The position numbers and the translations under genes are program-made. The notes beneath the pieces are model-generated. The model had not been told where the DNA came from, did no database searches, and saw only the letters and a program-made list of their open reading frames with translations. Below are positions 51,122 through 60,300 of a stretch of DNA of 64,000 nt, piece after piece (positions within the stretch are counted from its first letter, which is position 1; every line of letters begins with the position of its first letter). The stretch lies in the NCBI GenBank assembly GCA_964555355.1, contig CAZKRY010000004.1:314811-378810 (forward strand). The letters run 5' to 3'. This DNA is from CAIKBL01 sp964555355. Lineage in GTDB: Bacteria > Pseudomonadota > Gammaproteobacteria > Ga0077536.

Positions 51122-52582
51122 ATGCAAATAGGACAACTCATCCGGCGCGCCGGACAGTACTTTGGCGACACGGCTTGTTTGGTCGAAGGCACGCGACGAG
51201 TCTCGTTTCGTGAATTTGACGCGGCGACCGATCGTTTAGGCAATGCGCTGTTGGCGCGCGGCCTGCAAGCGGGTGATCGCGTCGGCGTGCTGCTGCCGAA
51301 CAGTATCGAATGCTTAATCGCCTATTACGCGGTCGCCAAAGCCGGGTTGGTGCGCGTGGGGTTGAACACCCGCGAAACACTCGACAATCATCGCTACAAA
51401 ATCGCCGATTCGGGCTGTCGCGCGGTGTTGCACGCCGGTATCGACGGTCTTGAAGCGGAACAATTGATCGGCCCGGATGAATTACTGCAGTTAATTGAAC
51501 GCGGAAGCGCGTCACCCTGCGCCGTTGATCGCGCGCTCGATACACCTTACCGCCTAGGCTACACCGGCGGCACCACCGGCAAAGCCAAAGCAGTCACTTT
51601 GACGACGCGCGGTGAACTCGCCGAACTCTCCGCGTTCCTGTTGGATTTGATTCCGGACATCAAAGAAGGCGATACGTTTTTACACGCAGCGCCGATCGCG
51701 CATGCTTCGGGCGCCTATTTTTTGCCGGCACTCACGCGCGGCGCGACGTCGCTGGTCATGCCAAAGTTTGATGCCGCGGAATTTTTGGTGCTGGCGGAAC
51801 GCACGCAGGCGAGCATGACGTTCCTGGTGCCGACCATGCTCGCGATGATCCTGGAAGAACCCGGACTTGCGAGCGCGAAACTCAATCTGCGCACGATTAG
51901 CTACGGCGCCTCACCGATTTCGCCCACCGTGCTTGACCGCGCGCAAGCACGTTTTGGCAAAGTGTTCGCCCAGACCTATGGCCAGGCCGAGAGTCCGATG
52001 GTCATCACCTGTTTGAAACCCCATGAGCATGACCGAATCGGGTCATGCGGCCGGCCTTTTACGTTTGTCGATGTGTGTATTTTGGACGACCACGATCAAC
52101 CGTTACCGCCGGGCGAGATCGGTGAAATCTGCTGCCGCGGCCCACAGACCATGGCCTACTATTGGAATCGCCCGGAAGCCACCGAGCAGGCTTTTCGCAG
52201 CGGGTGGTTGCATACCGGCGACGTCGGCAAGATGGACGAGGATGGGTACTTCTATATTCTCGATCGCAAGAACGACATGCTGATTTCCGGCGGCTACAAC
52301 GTGTATCCGCGCGAAGTTGAAGATGTGCTGCTGGAATTTGACGGAGTGGTGGAAGCGGCGGTGATTGGTTTGCCGGATGAAAAATGGGGCGACCGTATTC
52401 ACGCTGTGGTGGCAGGGCGCGCTGATCTAAATACCGAGGCGCTGCTCGAACACGCGAAGGCGCGACTTGCCGCGTGGAAGAGGCCAAAAGGGCTGGAAGT
52501 GTGGCCGGACTTACCTAAGAGTGCTGCCAACAAAATCCTGCGCCGCGAGATCCGCGAACGCATTGTGGCGCGAACAAAATGA
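51122..52582 (+). CDS. AMP-binding acyl-CoA synthetase
   Basis: 486 residues of the ANL superfamily. The P-loop is LGYTGGTTGKAKAVTL, motif A5 YGQAESPMVIT, the C-terminal hinge GWLHTGDVGKMDEDGYFYIL, and the latch DRKNDMLISGGYNVYPREVE. The A10 region PKSAANKILRRE retains the adenylation Lys. It forms an acyl-AMP and then acyl-CoA. In this cluster the likely substrate is a beta-ketoacid made by the carboxylase. It starts 5 nt after the 515-residue gene, so it is in the same operon. Confidence 0.88.
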   Translation: MQIGQLIRRAGQYFGDTACLVEGTRRVSFREFDAATDRLGNALLARGLQAGDRVGVLLPNSIECLIAYYAVAKAGLVRVGLNTRETLDNHRYKIADSGCRAVLHAGIDGLEAEQLIGPDELLQLIERGSASPCAVDRALDTPYRLGYTGGTTGKAKAVTLTTRGELAELSAFLLDLIPDIKEGDTFLHAAPIAHASGAYFLPALTRGATSLVMPKFDAAEFLVLAERTQASMTFLVPTMLAMILEEPGLASAKLNLRTISYGASPISPTVLDRAQARFGKVFAQTYGQAESPMVITCLKPHEHDRIGSCGRPFTFVDVCILDDHDQPLPPGEIGEICCRGPQTMAYYWNRPEATEQAFRSGWLHTGDVGKMDEDGYFYILDRKNDMLISGGYNVYPREVEDVLLEFDGVVEAAVIGLPDEKWGDRIHAVVAGRADLNTEALLEHAKARLAAWKRPKGLEVWPDLPKSAANKILRREIRERIVARTK

Positions 52583-52598
52583 CTGGACGTGTCATCTT

Positions 52599-53096
52599 TC
52601 CCCCTCTCCCGCGCCAGTGGGAGAGGGCCGGGGTGAGGGTCTTCAGGTTGTGCGCGTCGAAACCCCGCCCCTCACCCGGCGCTACGCGCCGGCCTCTCCC
52701 GGCGGGAGAGGCGAATACGCGTACTTCCCCCTCTCCCGCGCCAGTGGGAGAGGGCCGGGGTGAGGGTCTTCAGGTTGTGCGCGTCGAAACCCCGCCCCTC
52801 ACCCGGCGCTACGCGCCGGCCTCTCCCGGCGGGAGAGGCGAATACGCGTACTTCCCCCTCTCCCGCGCCAGTGGGAGAGGGAAGGGGTGAGGGTCTTCGC
52901 GCGGTGCGCGTCGAAACCCCGCCCCTCACCCGGCGCTGCGTGCCGGCCTCTCCCGTGGGGAGAGGCGAATACGCGTACTTCTCCCCCTCCCGCGTCAGTG
53001 GGAGAGGGCCGGGGTGAGGGTCTTCACGCGGTGCGCGTCGAAACCCCGCCCCTCACCCGGCGCTACGCGCCGGCCTCTCCCATGGGGAGAGGCGAA
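52599..53096. repeat. Tandem array of four 127-bp palindrome-pair units
   Basis: Four consecutive units with a 127-bp period (starting near 52600, 52727, 52854 and 52981). Units 1 and 2 are identical; 3 and 4 differ by scattered substitutions. Each unit has a forward REP-like element (CCCTCTCCCGCGCCAGTGGG then GAGAGGG and GGGGTGAGGG) and an inverted one (CCCCTCACCCGGCGCTACGC then GCCGGCCTCTCCC), joined by GTGCGCGTCGAAACCCCGCC. An open frame crosses the array but has no protein resemblance, so it is not called as a gene. Confidence 0.9.
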
Positions 53097-53135
53097 CTCA
53101 ATTTTTGAAAATTTTGATAATAGGCGAAAGCGCTT

Positions 53136-53738
53136 ATGAACGAATTGCACCTCGCCCTTCACGGACTCGCCATCAAGAAACACGCTAACGCGGCAGCGGT
53201 GGCTAGCGCGGTCGGTCTAGACGAAGAACGTGCGGCGGAACTGCTATCACAACTAACTGCCACGGGTCGCAGTGTCGAGACACAAGGCGCGTTCATGTTG
53301 TCGCCGGCGGGTCGCATGATTTTGGACGGCCAATATGCACAGTATTACGACGCACTTCGTGCGAACCGCGAATTCGTCCAGGCCTACGATCGCTTCGAGC
53401 GCGTCAATGCCGAATTGAAGCAGTTGATCACCGACTGGCAAACGCTCGACGTTGGTGGGCAAAAGGTACGGAACGATCATTCCGACAAAACCCACGATGC
53501 CCGCGTACTGGACAAACTCGGAGACTTGCACGAGCGCTTCACGCCGATTTTGCGCGCGATGAGCACGGTGGTAAGTCGGCTCGCCCGCTATCAAGCCAAA
53601 CTCGATCACGCAATTGATCGCGCGGAAGGCGGCGATGTGCAATGGGTGAGCGATGCCAAGATTGAGAGTTACCACACCGTATGGTTTGAAATGCATGAAG
53701 ACTTATTACGGTTGCTCGGCCGTCAGCGCGACGAATAG
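53136..53738 (+). CDS. Unrecognised protein with winged-helix-like N-terminus
   Basis: 200 residues. Residues 1-65 (HLALHGLAIKKHANAAAVAS, ERAAELLSQLTATGRSVETQ) read like a helix-turn-helix/winged-helix unit. The rest is helical and charged (LDKLGDLHERFTPILRAMST). The next gene, 37 nt later, encodes a PPDK-like protein, so it could be an accessory or regulator of phosphotransfer. The Shine-Dalgarno is weak, but codon use and length support a real gene. Function is not assigned. Confidence 0.55.
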   Translation: MNELHLALHGLAIKKHANAAAVASAVGLDEERAAELLSQLTATGRSVETQGAFMLSPAGRMILDGQYAQYYDALRANREFVQAYDRFERVNAELKQLITDWQTLDVGGQKVRNDHSDKTHDARVLDKLGDLHERFTPILRAMSTVVSRLARYQAKLDHAIDRAEGGDVQWVSDAKIESYHTVWFEMHEDLLRLLGRQRDE

Positions 53739-53775
53739 TCGTGCGTGGTGTTGAATTGTTTAGTGAGCCTTGCCC

Positions 53776-55521
53776 ATGAGTCTTGAACTCGGCCGCTTCA
53801 CGCTCGCGCTCGACGGAAGCGGTTTACCAGATAAAGCTTTAATTGGCGGTAAAGCCTGGTCGTTGGCGCGCATGCGCGCATTAGGACTGACCGTGCCGCC
53901 GGCCTTTGTCGTGACCACCCGCGCGTGCGCGGAGTATCTCGCGACCGGCACGCTGCCGGCAGGTCTTATCGACGAATTAAAAAGCGGTGTCGCGTGGTTG
54001 GAAGCGCAAACCGGCCGCAATTTCGGCGGGACGGATAGACCGCTTTTGTTATCGGTGCGATCGGGCGCGATGATTTCAATGCCCGGCATGATGGACACCG
54101 TGCTCAACTTAGGCGCCACTGCGGAGACCGCGGCGGCACTTGCCATCGAAACTGGCGATTACGCTTTCGCGCAGGATACACAGCGACGATTGTTGGAACT
54201 CTATGCGCGCATCGTGTTGCGCGCGACCTTGCCGGAATTGCCGGCGACAGCCTCTATTGCCGAATGGCAGGCCGCGATTGCAGAGGCCACCGGCGTGCAA
54301 GTCCCCGAGCGCGCGGACGACCAATTGGCGGGCGCGGTCACCGCCGTGTTCGAATCCTGGAATTCCCGCCGCGCACGCCGCTATCGCGAGCATCATCAAA
54401 TCCCGCACGACTTAGGCACGGCCGTCACCGTGCAAGCGATGGTGTTTGGTAATTTCGACGCGCAGTCAGGCACGGGTGTGCTGTTTAGTCGTAATCCGCT
54501 GACCGGTGACCCCGCACCGTACGGCGAATATCTAGCGCGAGCGCAGGGCGAGGACGTGGTCTCGGGACGCTTTACCCCGCAGCCTTTATCCGCGTTACAA
54601 GAATCCTCGCCCACACTTCATCAAGAACTCTTGTCCGCGTCCGCAGTATTGGAGCGCGAGAACGGTGACGTTCAAGATATCGAGTTCACGATTCAGCAAG
54701 GCCGCCTCTATCTATTGCAAAGTCGCAGCGCCAAACGAGCGCCGCTGGCTGCGGTTCGGTTTGCGGTAGACATGGTGCGGGAAGCACGAATCGATAAGCC
54801 TACTGCGCTCTCTCGCGTGTCCGCCGAACAAGTGCGAATCTTATTGAGCCCACGCTTGGCGGAGGGTGCCACGGCTAATGCCACCGTTCTCGCGAATGGC
54901 GAGGCGGCGTGCCAGGGTGTGGGCGTAGGGATCGTGGTGACGGACACGGACGACGCCGAGCGGCGCGCGGCGGCGGATGAAGCCGTTGTCCTCGCGCGCG
55001 AGACGACGAGCCCGGATGATGTGCACGGCATGATCGTCGCGCGCGCGGTCATCACCGAACAAGGCGGCGCCACATCACATGCGGCGGTGGTCAGCCGTGC
55101 GTTGGGTGTGCCCTGTGTCGTCGGTTGTGGGCAAGGCGCGCTGGCGGCGCTCGCCGGACGCACGGTGACGGTGGACGGTGGCGCCGGGCGTGTTTATGAC
55201 GGCGCGCTCGCGGTGATCGCACCGTCTGAAGAAGACGATCCCCTCTTGCGTGAACTGCTTACCTGGGCCGGTGCGCAAACGTCTGTCACGGTGATCGATG
55301 AAAAACACGCGGCCGCGCAAGCGGCGTTCGATCTCGACGCCTGCAAAGGCGGAGAAGATCCCGCGCAGTTGTCCACCCTTGCCAATGGCGCGCGCATTCT
55401 TAAAGGCAGTGTTTTAAATAGCGACGACGGCGTGCGCGCAGCGCTCCAAGCCGGCGCCACCACCTTGGTGGTCAAACAGCGCTTACCCGCGCTGCTCGCA
55501 ATATTGGCGAATCAAAAGTAA
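53776..55521 (+). CDS. PPDK-like phosphotransferase lacking the PEP/pyruvate barrel
   Basis: About 581 residues. The N-terminal ATP-grasp part has GGKAWSLARMRALGLTVPPA, SVRSGAMISMPGMMDTVLNL and GTGVLFSRNPLTGDPAPYGE, all typical of pyruvate phosphate dikinase. IEFTIQQGRLYLLQSRSAKR follows. The swivelling domain has TEQGGATSHAAVVSRALG with the phosphoacceptor His. Real PPDK continues with a TIM barrel of about 350 residues that binds PEP/pyruvate; here it is absent, and a C-terminal stretch of about 90 residues (DDPLLRELLTWAGAQTSVTV) takes its place. It can be expected to use ATP to phosphorylate another acceptor. Confidence 0.85.
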   Translation: MSLELGRFTLALDGSGLPDKALIGGKAWSLARMRALGLTVPPAFVVTTRACAEYLATGTLPAGLIDELKSGVAWLEAQTGRNFGGTDRPLLLSVRSGAMISMPGMMDTVLNLGATAETAAALAIETGDYAFAQDTQRRLLELYARIVLRATLPELPATASIAEWQAAIAEATGVQVPERADDQLAGAVTAVFESWNSRRARRYREHHQIPHDLGTAVTVQAMVFGNFDAQSGTGVLFSRNPLTGDPAPYGEYLARAQGEDVVSGRFTPQPLSALQESSPTLHQELLSASAVLERENGDVQDIEFTIQQGRLYLLQSRSAKRAPLAAVRFAVDMVREARIDKPTALSRVSAEQVRILLSPRLAEGATANATVLANGEAACQGVGVGIVVTDTDDAERRAAADEAVVLARETTSPDDVHGMIVARAVITEQGGATSHAAVVSRALGVPCVVGCGQGALAALAGRTVTVDGGAGRVYDGALAVIAPSEEDDPLLRELLTWAGAQTSVTVIDEKHAAAQAAFDLDACKGGEDPAQLSTLANGARILKGSVLNSDDGVRAALQAGATTLVVKQRLPALLAILANQK

Positions 55522-55590
55522 TGGCAGCATCGCGTGATGCGGCAAAGACCAAGCGCTTAACCGGCGCCTAGATAGCAAACGAGAGCAACG

Positions 55591-56088
55591 ATGAGCGATA
55601 AGCGCAAAGTAAGCGGCGAAGATATCGAACACATTCTCGAAATCTTCAAGCAATCCGGCTGGGATGAAATGCATCTCGAAACGGAGGGACTTGAGATTTT
55701 CTTGTCGAACGATCCCACCGCGCAATCGCCGCGCCAGCCTAGCGGTAATCCTGCGCCGGCCGCTGCAGTGCCGCTCGCGGTAAGCGCCAGCGCGCCTGCC
55801 GCAATCGTAGCAACAGCAGCGAGTGGTCACGCGCCCATTCCGGCCGGCCAGGTGGCCATCAAAGCGCCGAACCTCGGCACCTTCTATCGCGCGCCGAAGC
55901 CCGGTGCCGCGCCGTATGTCGAAATTGGCCAGCAACTCGAAGAGAGCACCGAAGTGTGTTTGATCGAAGTCATGAAACTTTTCACGCCCGTGAAAGGCGG
56001 AGTGCGCGGCATTGTGCGGGAGATTCGCGCGCGCGACGGCCAAATGGTTGAGTTTGACGAAGTGTTGATCGTCGTCGAGCCGAATTAA
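55591..56088 (+). CDS. Biotin carboxyl carrier protein
   Basis: 165 residues, arranged like AccB: an N-terminal helical region (GEDIEHILEIFKQSGWDEMH), an Ala/Pro-rich flexible linker (about 50-85) and a biotinyl domain from about residue 90 with the biotin-accepting Lys in LIEVMKLFTPVKGG. The usual AMKM motif is VMKL, still a typical acceptor site. GAGAG precedes the ATG. It is followed by a biotin carboxylase and a carboxyltransferase, so it is a subunit of this dedicated carboxylase rather than general acetyl-CoA carboxylase. Confidence 0.9.
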   Translation: MSDKRKVSGEDIEHILEIFKQSGWDEMHLETEGLEIFLSNDPTAQSPRQPSGNPAPAAAVPLAVSASAPAAIVATAASGHAPIPAGQVAIKAPNLGTFYRAPKPGAAPYVEIGQQLEESTEVCLIEVMKLFTPVKGGVRGIVREIRARDGQMVEFDEVLIVVEPN

Positions 56089-56094
56089 AATTTC

Positions 56095-57462
56095 ATGGGC
56101 ATTTCACGCGTCTTAAGCGTCAATCGCGGCGAGATCGCCGCCCGCGTGGTGCGCGCGGCACAAGCACTCGGCATCGAAGCCGTGCAAGCGGTCTCCGCGG
56201 CGGACAAAGACAGTCACGCCGCGCATCTCGCGGATCGCACGGTCGTTATTGGACCTGCGTCGTCTCGGCAAAGTTACTTGGACGCGCAATTGTTGGTACA
56301 CACGGCGCTGCAAACGGGCTGCGATGCCCTGCATCCGGGCTATGGATTTCTGTCCGAACGCGCGCATCTGGCAACGCTTTGCGCCAAACACGGCATTACT
56401 TTTGTCGGACCTTCTCCCGAGTCCATCGCCGCGCTCGGCGACAAGTTGCAAGCAAAGGCAATCGCGCAAGCCGCGGGCGTACCACTCGTCCCTGGTACGG
56501 ATCGGATCGCGAATGCAAGCGATGCGAGTGTGGCGGCGAAATCGCTGGGGTATCCCGTGTTATTAAAAGCCGCCGCCGGTGGCGGCGGGCGAGGTATGTT
56601 TATTGCGCGCACGCCGGAAGACATCGAAGGTGGTTTTGACAAAGCGAGCAACGAAGCGCGCGAGGCGTTTGGCGACGGCACCATGTACATGGAACGTTAT
56701 GTCGAGAACGCACGGCATGTGGAGGTACAGGTGTTTGGCGATGGCCAGGGCAAGGTGGTGCACTTTGGCGAACGTGATTGCTCGGCGCAGCGCCGCTATC
56801 AAAAGGTCGTCGAAGAAGCGCCCTGTGCCGCAATGCCGGCGACGCTCCGCCAACAACTACATGCGTCCGCCGTCAATTTGGTGGCCTCACTCAAATACCG
56901 GAACGCCGGCACGGTCGAATTTTTGTACGACGTCGATCGCGGTGAGATTTATTTCATCGAGGTCAATGCGCGTATCCAAGTCGAGCATCCGGTGTCCGAG
57001 CAAGTCACCGGCTTTGATCTCGTGCAGATGCAATTTCGGATCGCAGCCGGTGAGCCTTTACGGTTGAATCAGGAACAAATCGTGGTCTCGCGGCATGCCA
57101 TTGAATGCCGACTCAATGCCGAAGATCCCTATCGCAACTTTCAACCAAGCCCGGGCCGGATCACGCATTGGCGGCCGCCCCAGGGCGCTGGCATCCGCGT
57201 TGACAGTCATTGTTATGACGGTTACTTGGTGCCACCGTTTTATGACTCGATGATAGGCAAGCTCATTGTCACCGGCGCCGATCGCGAACAATGCGTGGAA
57301 CGGCTGCGCGGCGCACTCGACGCATTTGAGATTGGGGGACTGACGACCAATCTTCCCTTATTAAAATTTATCGCCGCGCATCCCGATTACGCGGCCAATC
57401 GTTTGAATACCCGTTGGCTCGAGCAAACCTTATTGCCGGCCTTTGAAGCGACGAAGGAGTAA
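56095..57462 (+). CDS. Biotin carboxylase subunit
   Basis: 455 residues, the usual size for AccC-type biotin carboxylases. It has VNRGEIAARVVRAAQALGIE at the start, the HPGYGFLSE motif, the ATP-grasp P-loop KAAAGGGGRGMF, RYVENARHVEVQVFGDGQG, EERDCS equivalent FGERDCSAQRRYQK, and EVNARIQVEHPVSEQVTG. Catalytic residues of the family appear intact. It carboxylates the biotin carrier with ATP and bicarbonate. It sits 6 nt after the carrier gene and 5 nt before the carboxyltransferase gene. Confidence 0.92.
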   Translation: MGISRVLSVNRGEIAARVVRAAQALGIEAVQAVSAADKDSHAAHLADRTVVIGPASSRQSYLDAQLLVHTALQTGCDALHPGYGFLSERAHLATLCAKHGITFVGPSPESIAALGDKLQAKAIAQAAGVPLVPGTDRIANASDASVAAKSLGYPVLLKAAAGGGGRGMFIARTPEDIEGGFDKASNEAREAFGDGTMYMERYVENARHVEVQVFGDGQGKVVHFGERDCSAQRRYQKVVEEAPCAAMPATLRQQLHASAVNLVASLKYRNAGTVEFLYDVDRGEIYFIEVNARIQVEHPVSEQVTGFDLVQMQFRIAAGEPLRLNQEQIVVSRHAIECRLNAEDPYRNFQPSPGRITHWRPPQGAGIRVDSHCYDGYLVPPFYDSMIGKLIVTGADREQCVERLRGALDAFEIGGLTTNLPLLKFIAAHPDYAANRLNTRWLEQTLLPAFEATKE

Positions 57463-57467
57463 GGCTT

Positions 57468-58928
57468 ATGGCACACATTGAATTTCTCGACGAAACCATG
57501 CGCGACGGGCAACAGAGCCTGTGGGGCATGCGCATGCAAGCGGGCATGGCCTTGCCGGTCGCGCCGCTCGTCGACCGTACCGGCTACCGGGTCATCGATT
57601 TAACCGGCTCGTCGATGTTCGAAGTGCTGATTAGGTACTGCCAAGAAAACCCATGGGAAGGGCTCGATCTGCTAACCCAAGCCATGCCACGCACCAAAAT
57701 CCGGGGCGGCATGCGTTCCAACGCATCCGTGACCTTCAGTGTGACGCCGGACTCGTTGATGGATGCGTGGATGCGCCAATTGAACGTGCACGGCTGCCGC
57801 AGCTTTTGGGTGTACGACGTGCTGTTCAATATCGACAAGATGCATCGCTTGGCGAAAGTGGCGAAAGAGTTTGGATCGGAAGTCGCGGGTTCGATCATGT
57901 TCACGCAAAGCCCGGTGCATTCCGATGAATATTATGCGGATAAGGCGGACAAGCTGTCCGTGTGTCCCGATATCGATACGCTGCTGTTGTATGACACGGC
58001 GGGCGTGTTGGAAAAGGAACGTTTGAAAACCTTGGTACCGGCGATCATCGCCAAGGCGCGCGGCAAGCCGATCGAGTTCCATTCCAATAATTTGCTGGGA
58101 CAATCGGCCAAGGCCTATCTCGACGCGATTGAGCTTGGCGTGCGGATTATTCACACCGCGGTGCGGCCGATGGCGAACGGTCCGTCGGTGCCATCGGTCG
58201 ACATCATGGCTCGCAACATCGAGTTACTGGGCCACACGCATGATTTAGACACGAGTCTGTTGCCGCCGGTGGCGACGCATTTTGAAAAGGTCGGCAAAGC
58301 GGCCGGATTCTTGGTGAATCAGTATGCCGAGTACGATGTACTCTCAATCCAACATCAGATCCCGGGCGGCATGGTCGGTACGATGAAGGCGCAGCTCGTG
58401 CAACACGGCATGACAGAACGAATCGACGATGTGTTGCGTGAGACCGCAGTGGTGCGACGTGAACTGGGCTACCCGGGCATGGCAACGCCATTCAGTCAGT
58501 TGGTGGGCACACTCGCGGTGCTCAATATCGTGACCGGCAAACGGTATTCGGTCATTCCGGATGAGGTCATCCAATACGCGTGCAAGCATTACGGCGAGAC
58601 GGTCGCACCGATCGATCCCAACGTGCTCGACAAAATTATGTCCGCACCCCGCGCGAAAGAAATTGCCGCGAACCCGCCCGAGCAGCCGACCATCCAAGAA
58701 CTTAGAAAACGCTTTGGCACTACCAACGACGATGAATTGATTCTGCGTGCACTGGTACCGGAGGCCGATCTCAATAAGATGTGGGCAGCGGGTAAGGTCA
58801 AGACAAGCTATCCTTACTTGTCGTCACCGGAACTCGATCAGGTGCGGCGTTTGATGAAGGTCGCGACATCGCCGGTGGTGCAGGTGGCCGCGGAGAACTT
58901 CAAACTGTCGCTGCGTAGATTCAAGTAG
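57468..58928 (+). CDS. Carboxyltransferase subunit, OadA/PycB-like but divergent
   Basis: 486 residues with an HMGL-like TIM barrel (DETMRDGQQSLWGMRMQAGM) and a PycB-type C-terminal region. Two usual active-site features are replaced: the carbamylated Lys in KDMAG reads LLLYDTAGVL, and the HxHD metal pair reads EFHSNNLLGQ. The first Asp (MRDGQQ) is kept. It therefore should not act on pyruvate in the classical way and may transfer carboxyl to another ketone or acyl compound. GGAG precedes the ATG. It is part of the carrier-carboxylase-transferase trio. Confidence 0.83.
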   Translation: MAHIEFLDETMRDGQQSLWGMRMQAGMALPVAPLVDRTGYRVIDLTGSSMFEVLIRYCQENPWEGLDLLTQAMPRTKIRGGMRSNASVTFSVTPDSLMDAWMRQLNVHGCRSFWVYDVLFNIDKMHRLAKVAKEFGSEVAGSIMFTQSPVHSDEYYADKADKLSVCPDIDTLLLYDTAGVLEKERLKTLVPAIIAKARGKPIEFHSNNLLGQSAKAYLDAIELGVRIIHTAVRPMANGPSVPSVDIMARNIELLGHTHDLDTSLLPPVATHFEKVGKAAGFLVNQYAEYDVLSIQHQIPGGMVGTMKAQLVQHGMTERIDDVLRETAVVRRELGYPGMATPFSQLVGTLAVLNIVTGKRYSVIPDEVIQYACKHYGETVAPIDPNVLDKIMSAPRAKEIAANPPEQPTIQELRKRFGTTNDDELILRALVPEADLNKMWAAGKVKTSYPYLSSPELDQVRRLMKVATSPVVQVAAENFKLSLRRFK

Positions 58929-58938
58929 GAGACCATCC

Positions 58939-60123
58939 ATGCGCCGAGCAGTGATAGTCGATGTAGTCCGCTCGCCGTTCGCGCGGGGCCGCGAAGATGG
59001 CGCGTTTGCGGGACTGCATCCGGTTGATTTGTACGCGCAGGTTTTGCGGAGATTGGTGGCGCGTACGAAACTCGATCCGGCGCGCGTGGACGATGTCATC
59101 ACTGGGTGTGTTATCCAGGTGGCGGAGCAAGCCGGCAACATCGGACGCCAAGCCGTATTGGCCGCCGGCTTTCCAGAAGCCGTACCGGCGGTGACGCTTG
59201 ACCGCAAATGCGGCTCGGCACAGCAAGCGATGGATTTTGCGGCGCAAGGCGTCATTGCCGGTGCGTATGACATTGTGATCGCCGGTGGCGTTGAGATGAT
59301 GAGTGTGGTGCCGATGCGCATCAATCGCATGGGCAAGGACAGCGAAGGCCCGCTTTTTAAGGAGCGCTATGCCCAAGGTCTGGTGCATCAGGGCGTCGCT
59401 GCGGAACGCGTCGCCGCGCGCTGGAATATTTCGCGTGCCATTCAAGATGAATATTCCGTGCGCTCGCATCAACGTGCCGCGGCAGACACGGCGGTTACGC
59501 GGGATATCGTGCCGATTGAAGTTAAACAGGCGGACGGTAGTCTCAAAACCGTCACCGCCGATGAAGGACTACGCCCGCAGACCTCTGCTGAAAAGCTCGC
59601 GACATTGCGCTGCGCGTTTGAAGACGCGGCAATCCATGCGCGTTTTCCGGACATTACTTGGAGCGTAACAGCGGGTAACTCAAGCCAAATTTCAGACGGC
59701 GCCACCGCCATGCTCATCATGGAAGAACAAACCGCGCGGCGGCTTGGGATGACCCCACGCGCAGCCATTACGCATTTTGCGGTGATGGGCGACGATCCGT
59801 TGATGGTGTTGACCGCGATCGTGCCGGCGACCCGCAAGCTCTTAAAGAAATGCGGGCTCACGCTGAATGAAATTGCCGCGTATGAAGTCAACGAAGCGTT
59901 CGCCTCGGTGCCGCTCGCGTGGCAACGTGAGTTCGATGCCGATCCAGAAAAGCTCAACGTGTTTGGCGGCGCGATCGCACTTGGTCATCCGGTCGGCGCC
60001 TCGGGTGGGCGCTTGACCGCCAACTTACTGCGTGCCCTAGAAGCACGCGGCGCGCGTTACGGTTTACAGACCATGTGCGAAGCCGGCGGTATGGCCAATG
60101 CAACACTGATTGAGCGGCTATGA
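58939..60123 (+). CDS. Acetyl-CoA acetyltransferase (thiolase)
   Basis: 394 residues, the thiolase fold with all active-site features: nucleophile Cys in LDRKCGSAQQAMDFA, NEAFA, His in GGAIALGHPVGASG and second Cys in LQTMCEAGGMANA. It can cleave a 3-ketoacyl-CoA into acyl-CoA and acetyl-CoA or run in reverse. The AGGAGA element before the ATG and the 10-nt spacing after the carboxyltransferase show operon membership. It would complete ketone breakdown after carboxylation and CoA activation. Confidence 0.92.
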   Translation: MRRAVIVDVVRSPFARGREDGAFAGLHPVDLYAQVLRRLVARTKLDPARVDDVITGCVIQVAEQAGNIGRQAVLAAGFPEAVPAVTLDRKCGSAQQAMDFAAQGVIAGAYDIVIAGGVEMMSVVPMRINRMGKDSEGPLFKERYAQGLVHQGVAAERVAARWNISRAIQDEYSVRSHQRAAADTAVTRDIVPIEVKQADGSLKTVTADEGLRPQTSAEKLATLRCAFEDAAIHARFPDITWSVTAGNSSQISDGATAMLIMEEQTARRLGMTPRAAITHFAVMGDDPLMVLTAIVPATRKLLKKCGLTLNEIAAYEVNEAFASVPLAWQREFDADPEKLNVFGGAIALGHPVGASGGRLTANLLRALEARGARYGLQTMCEAGGMANATLIERL

Positions 60124-60194
60124 GGTTGAGCCACGGAAGCTCGCGTACAGGCGAGACGCGAAATTCCACTCTCGGCGCGAGCGCGAATTGTTCT

Positions 60195-60235
60195 CCCTCT
60201 CCCGCTTGCGGGAGAGGGCTGGGGTGAGGGTCTTC
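60195..60235. repeat. Dispersed REP-like palindrome
   Basis: CCCTCTCCCGCTTGCGGGAG, AGGGCTGGGGTGAGGGTCTTC in the gap between the thiolase and dehydrogenase genes; same orientation as the copy at 7683. Confidence 0.75.
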
Positions 60236-60300
60236 CGCACAGGACATCCTCATCGTCTCGCTGCAGTTACGAATAAACAACACTCTCGAGAGGAACCGTT

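Noticed and set aside
52579..53108. Long open frame with repeated Ser/Pro/Arg-rich peptides across the tandem array
   Set aside because: The translated repeat is a by-product of the 127-bp palindrome units; there is no start signal and no protein resemblance.
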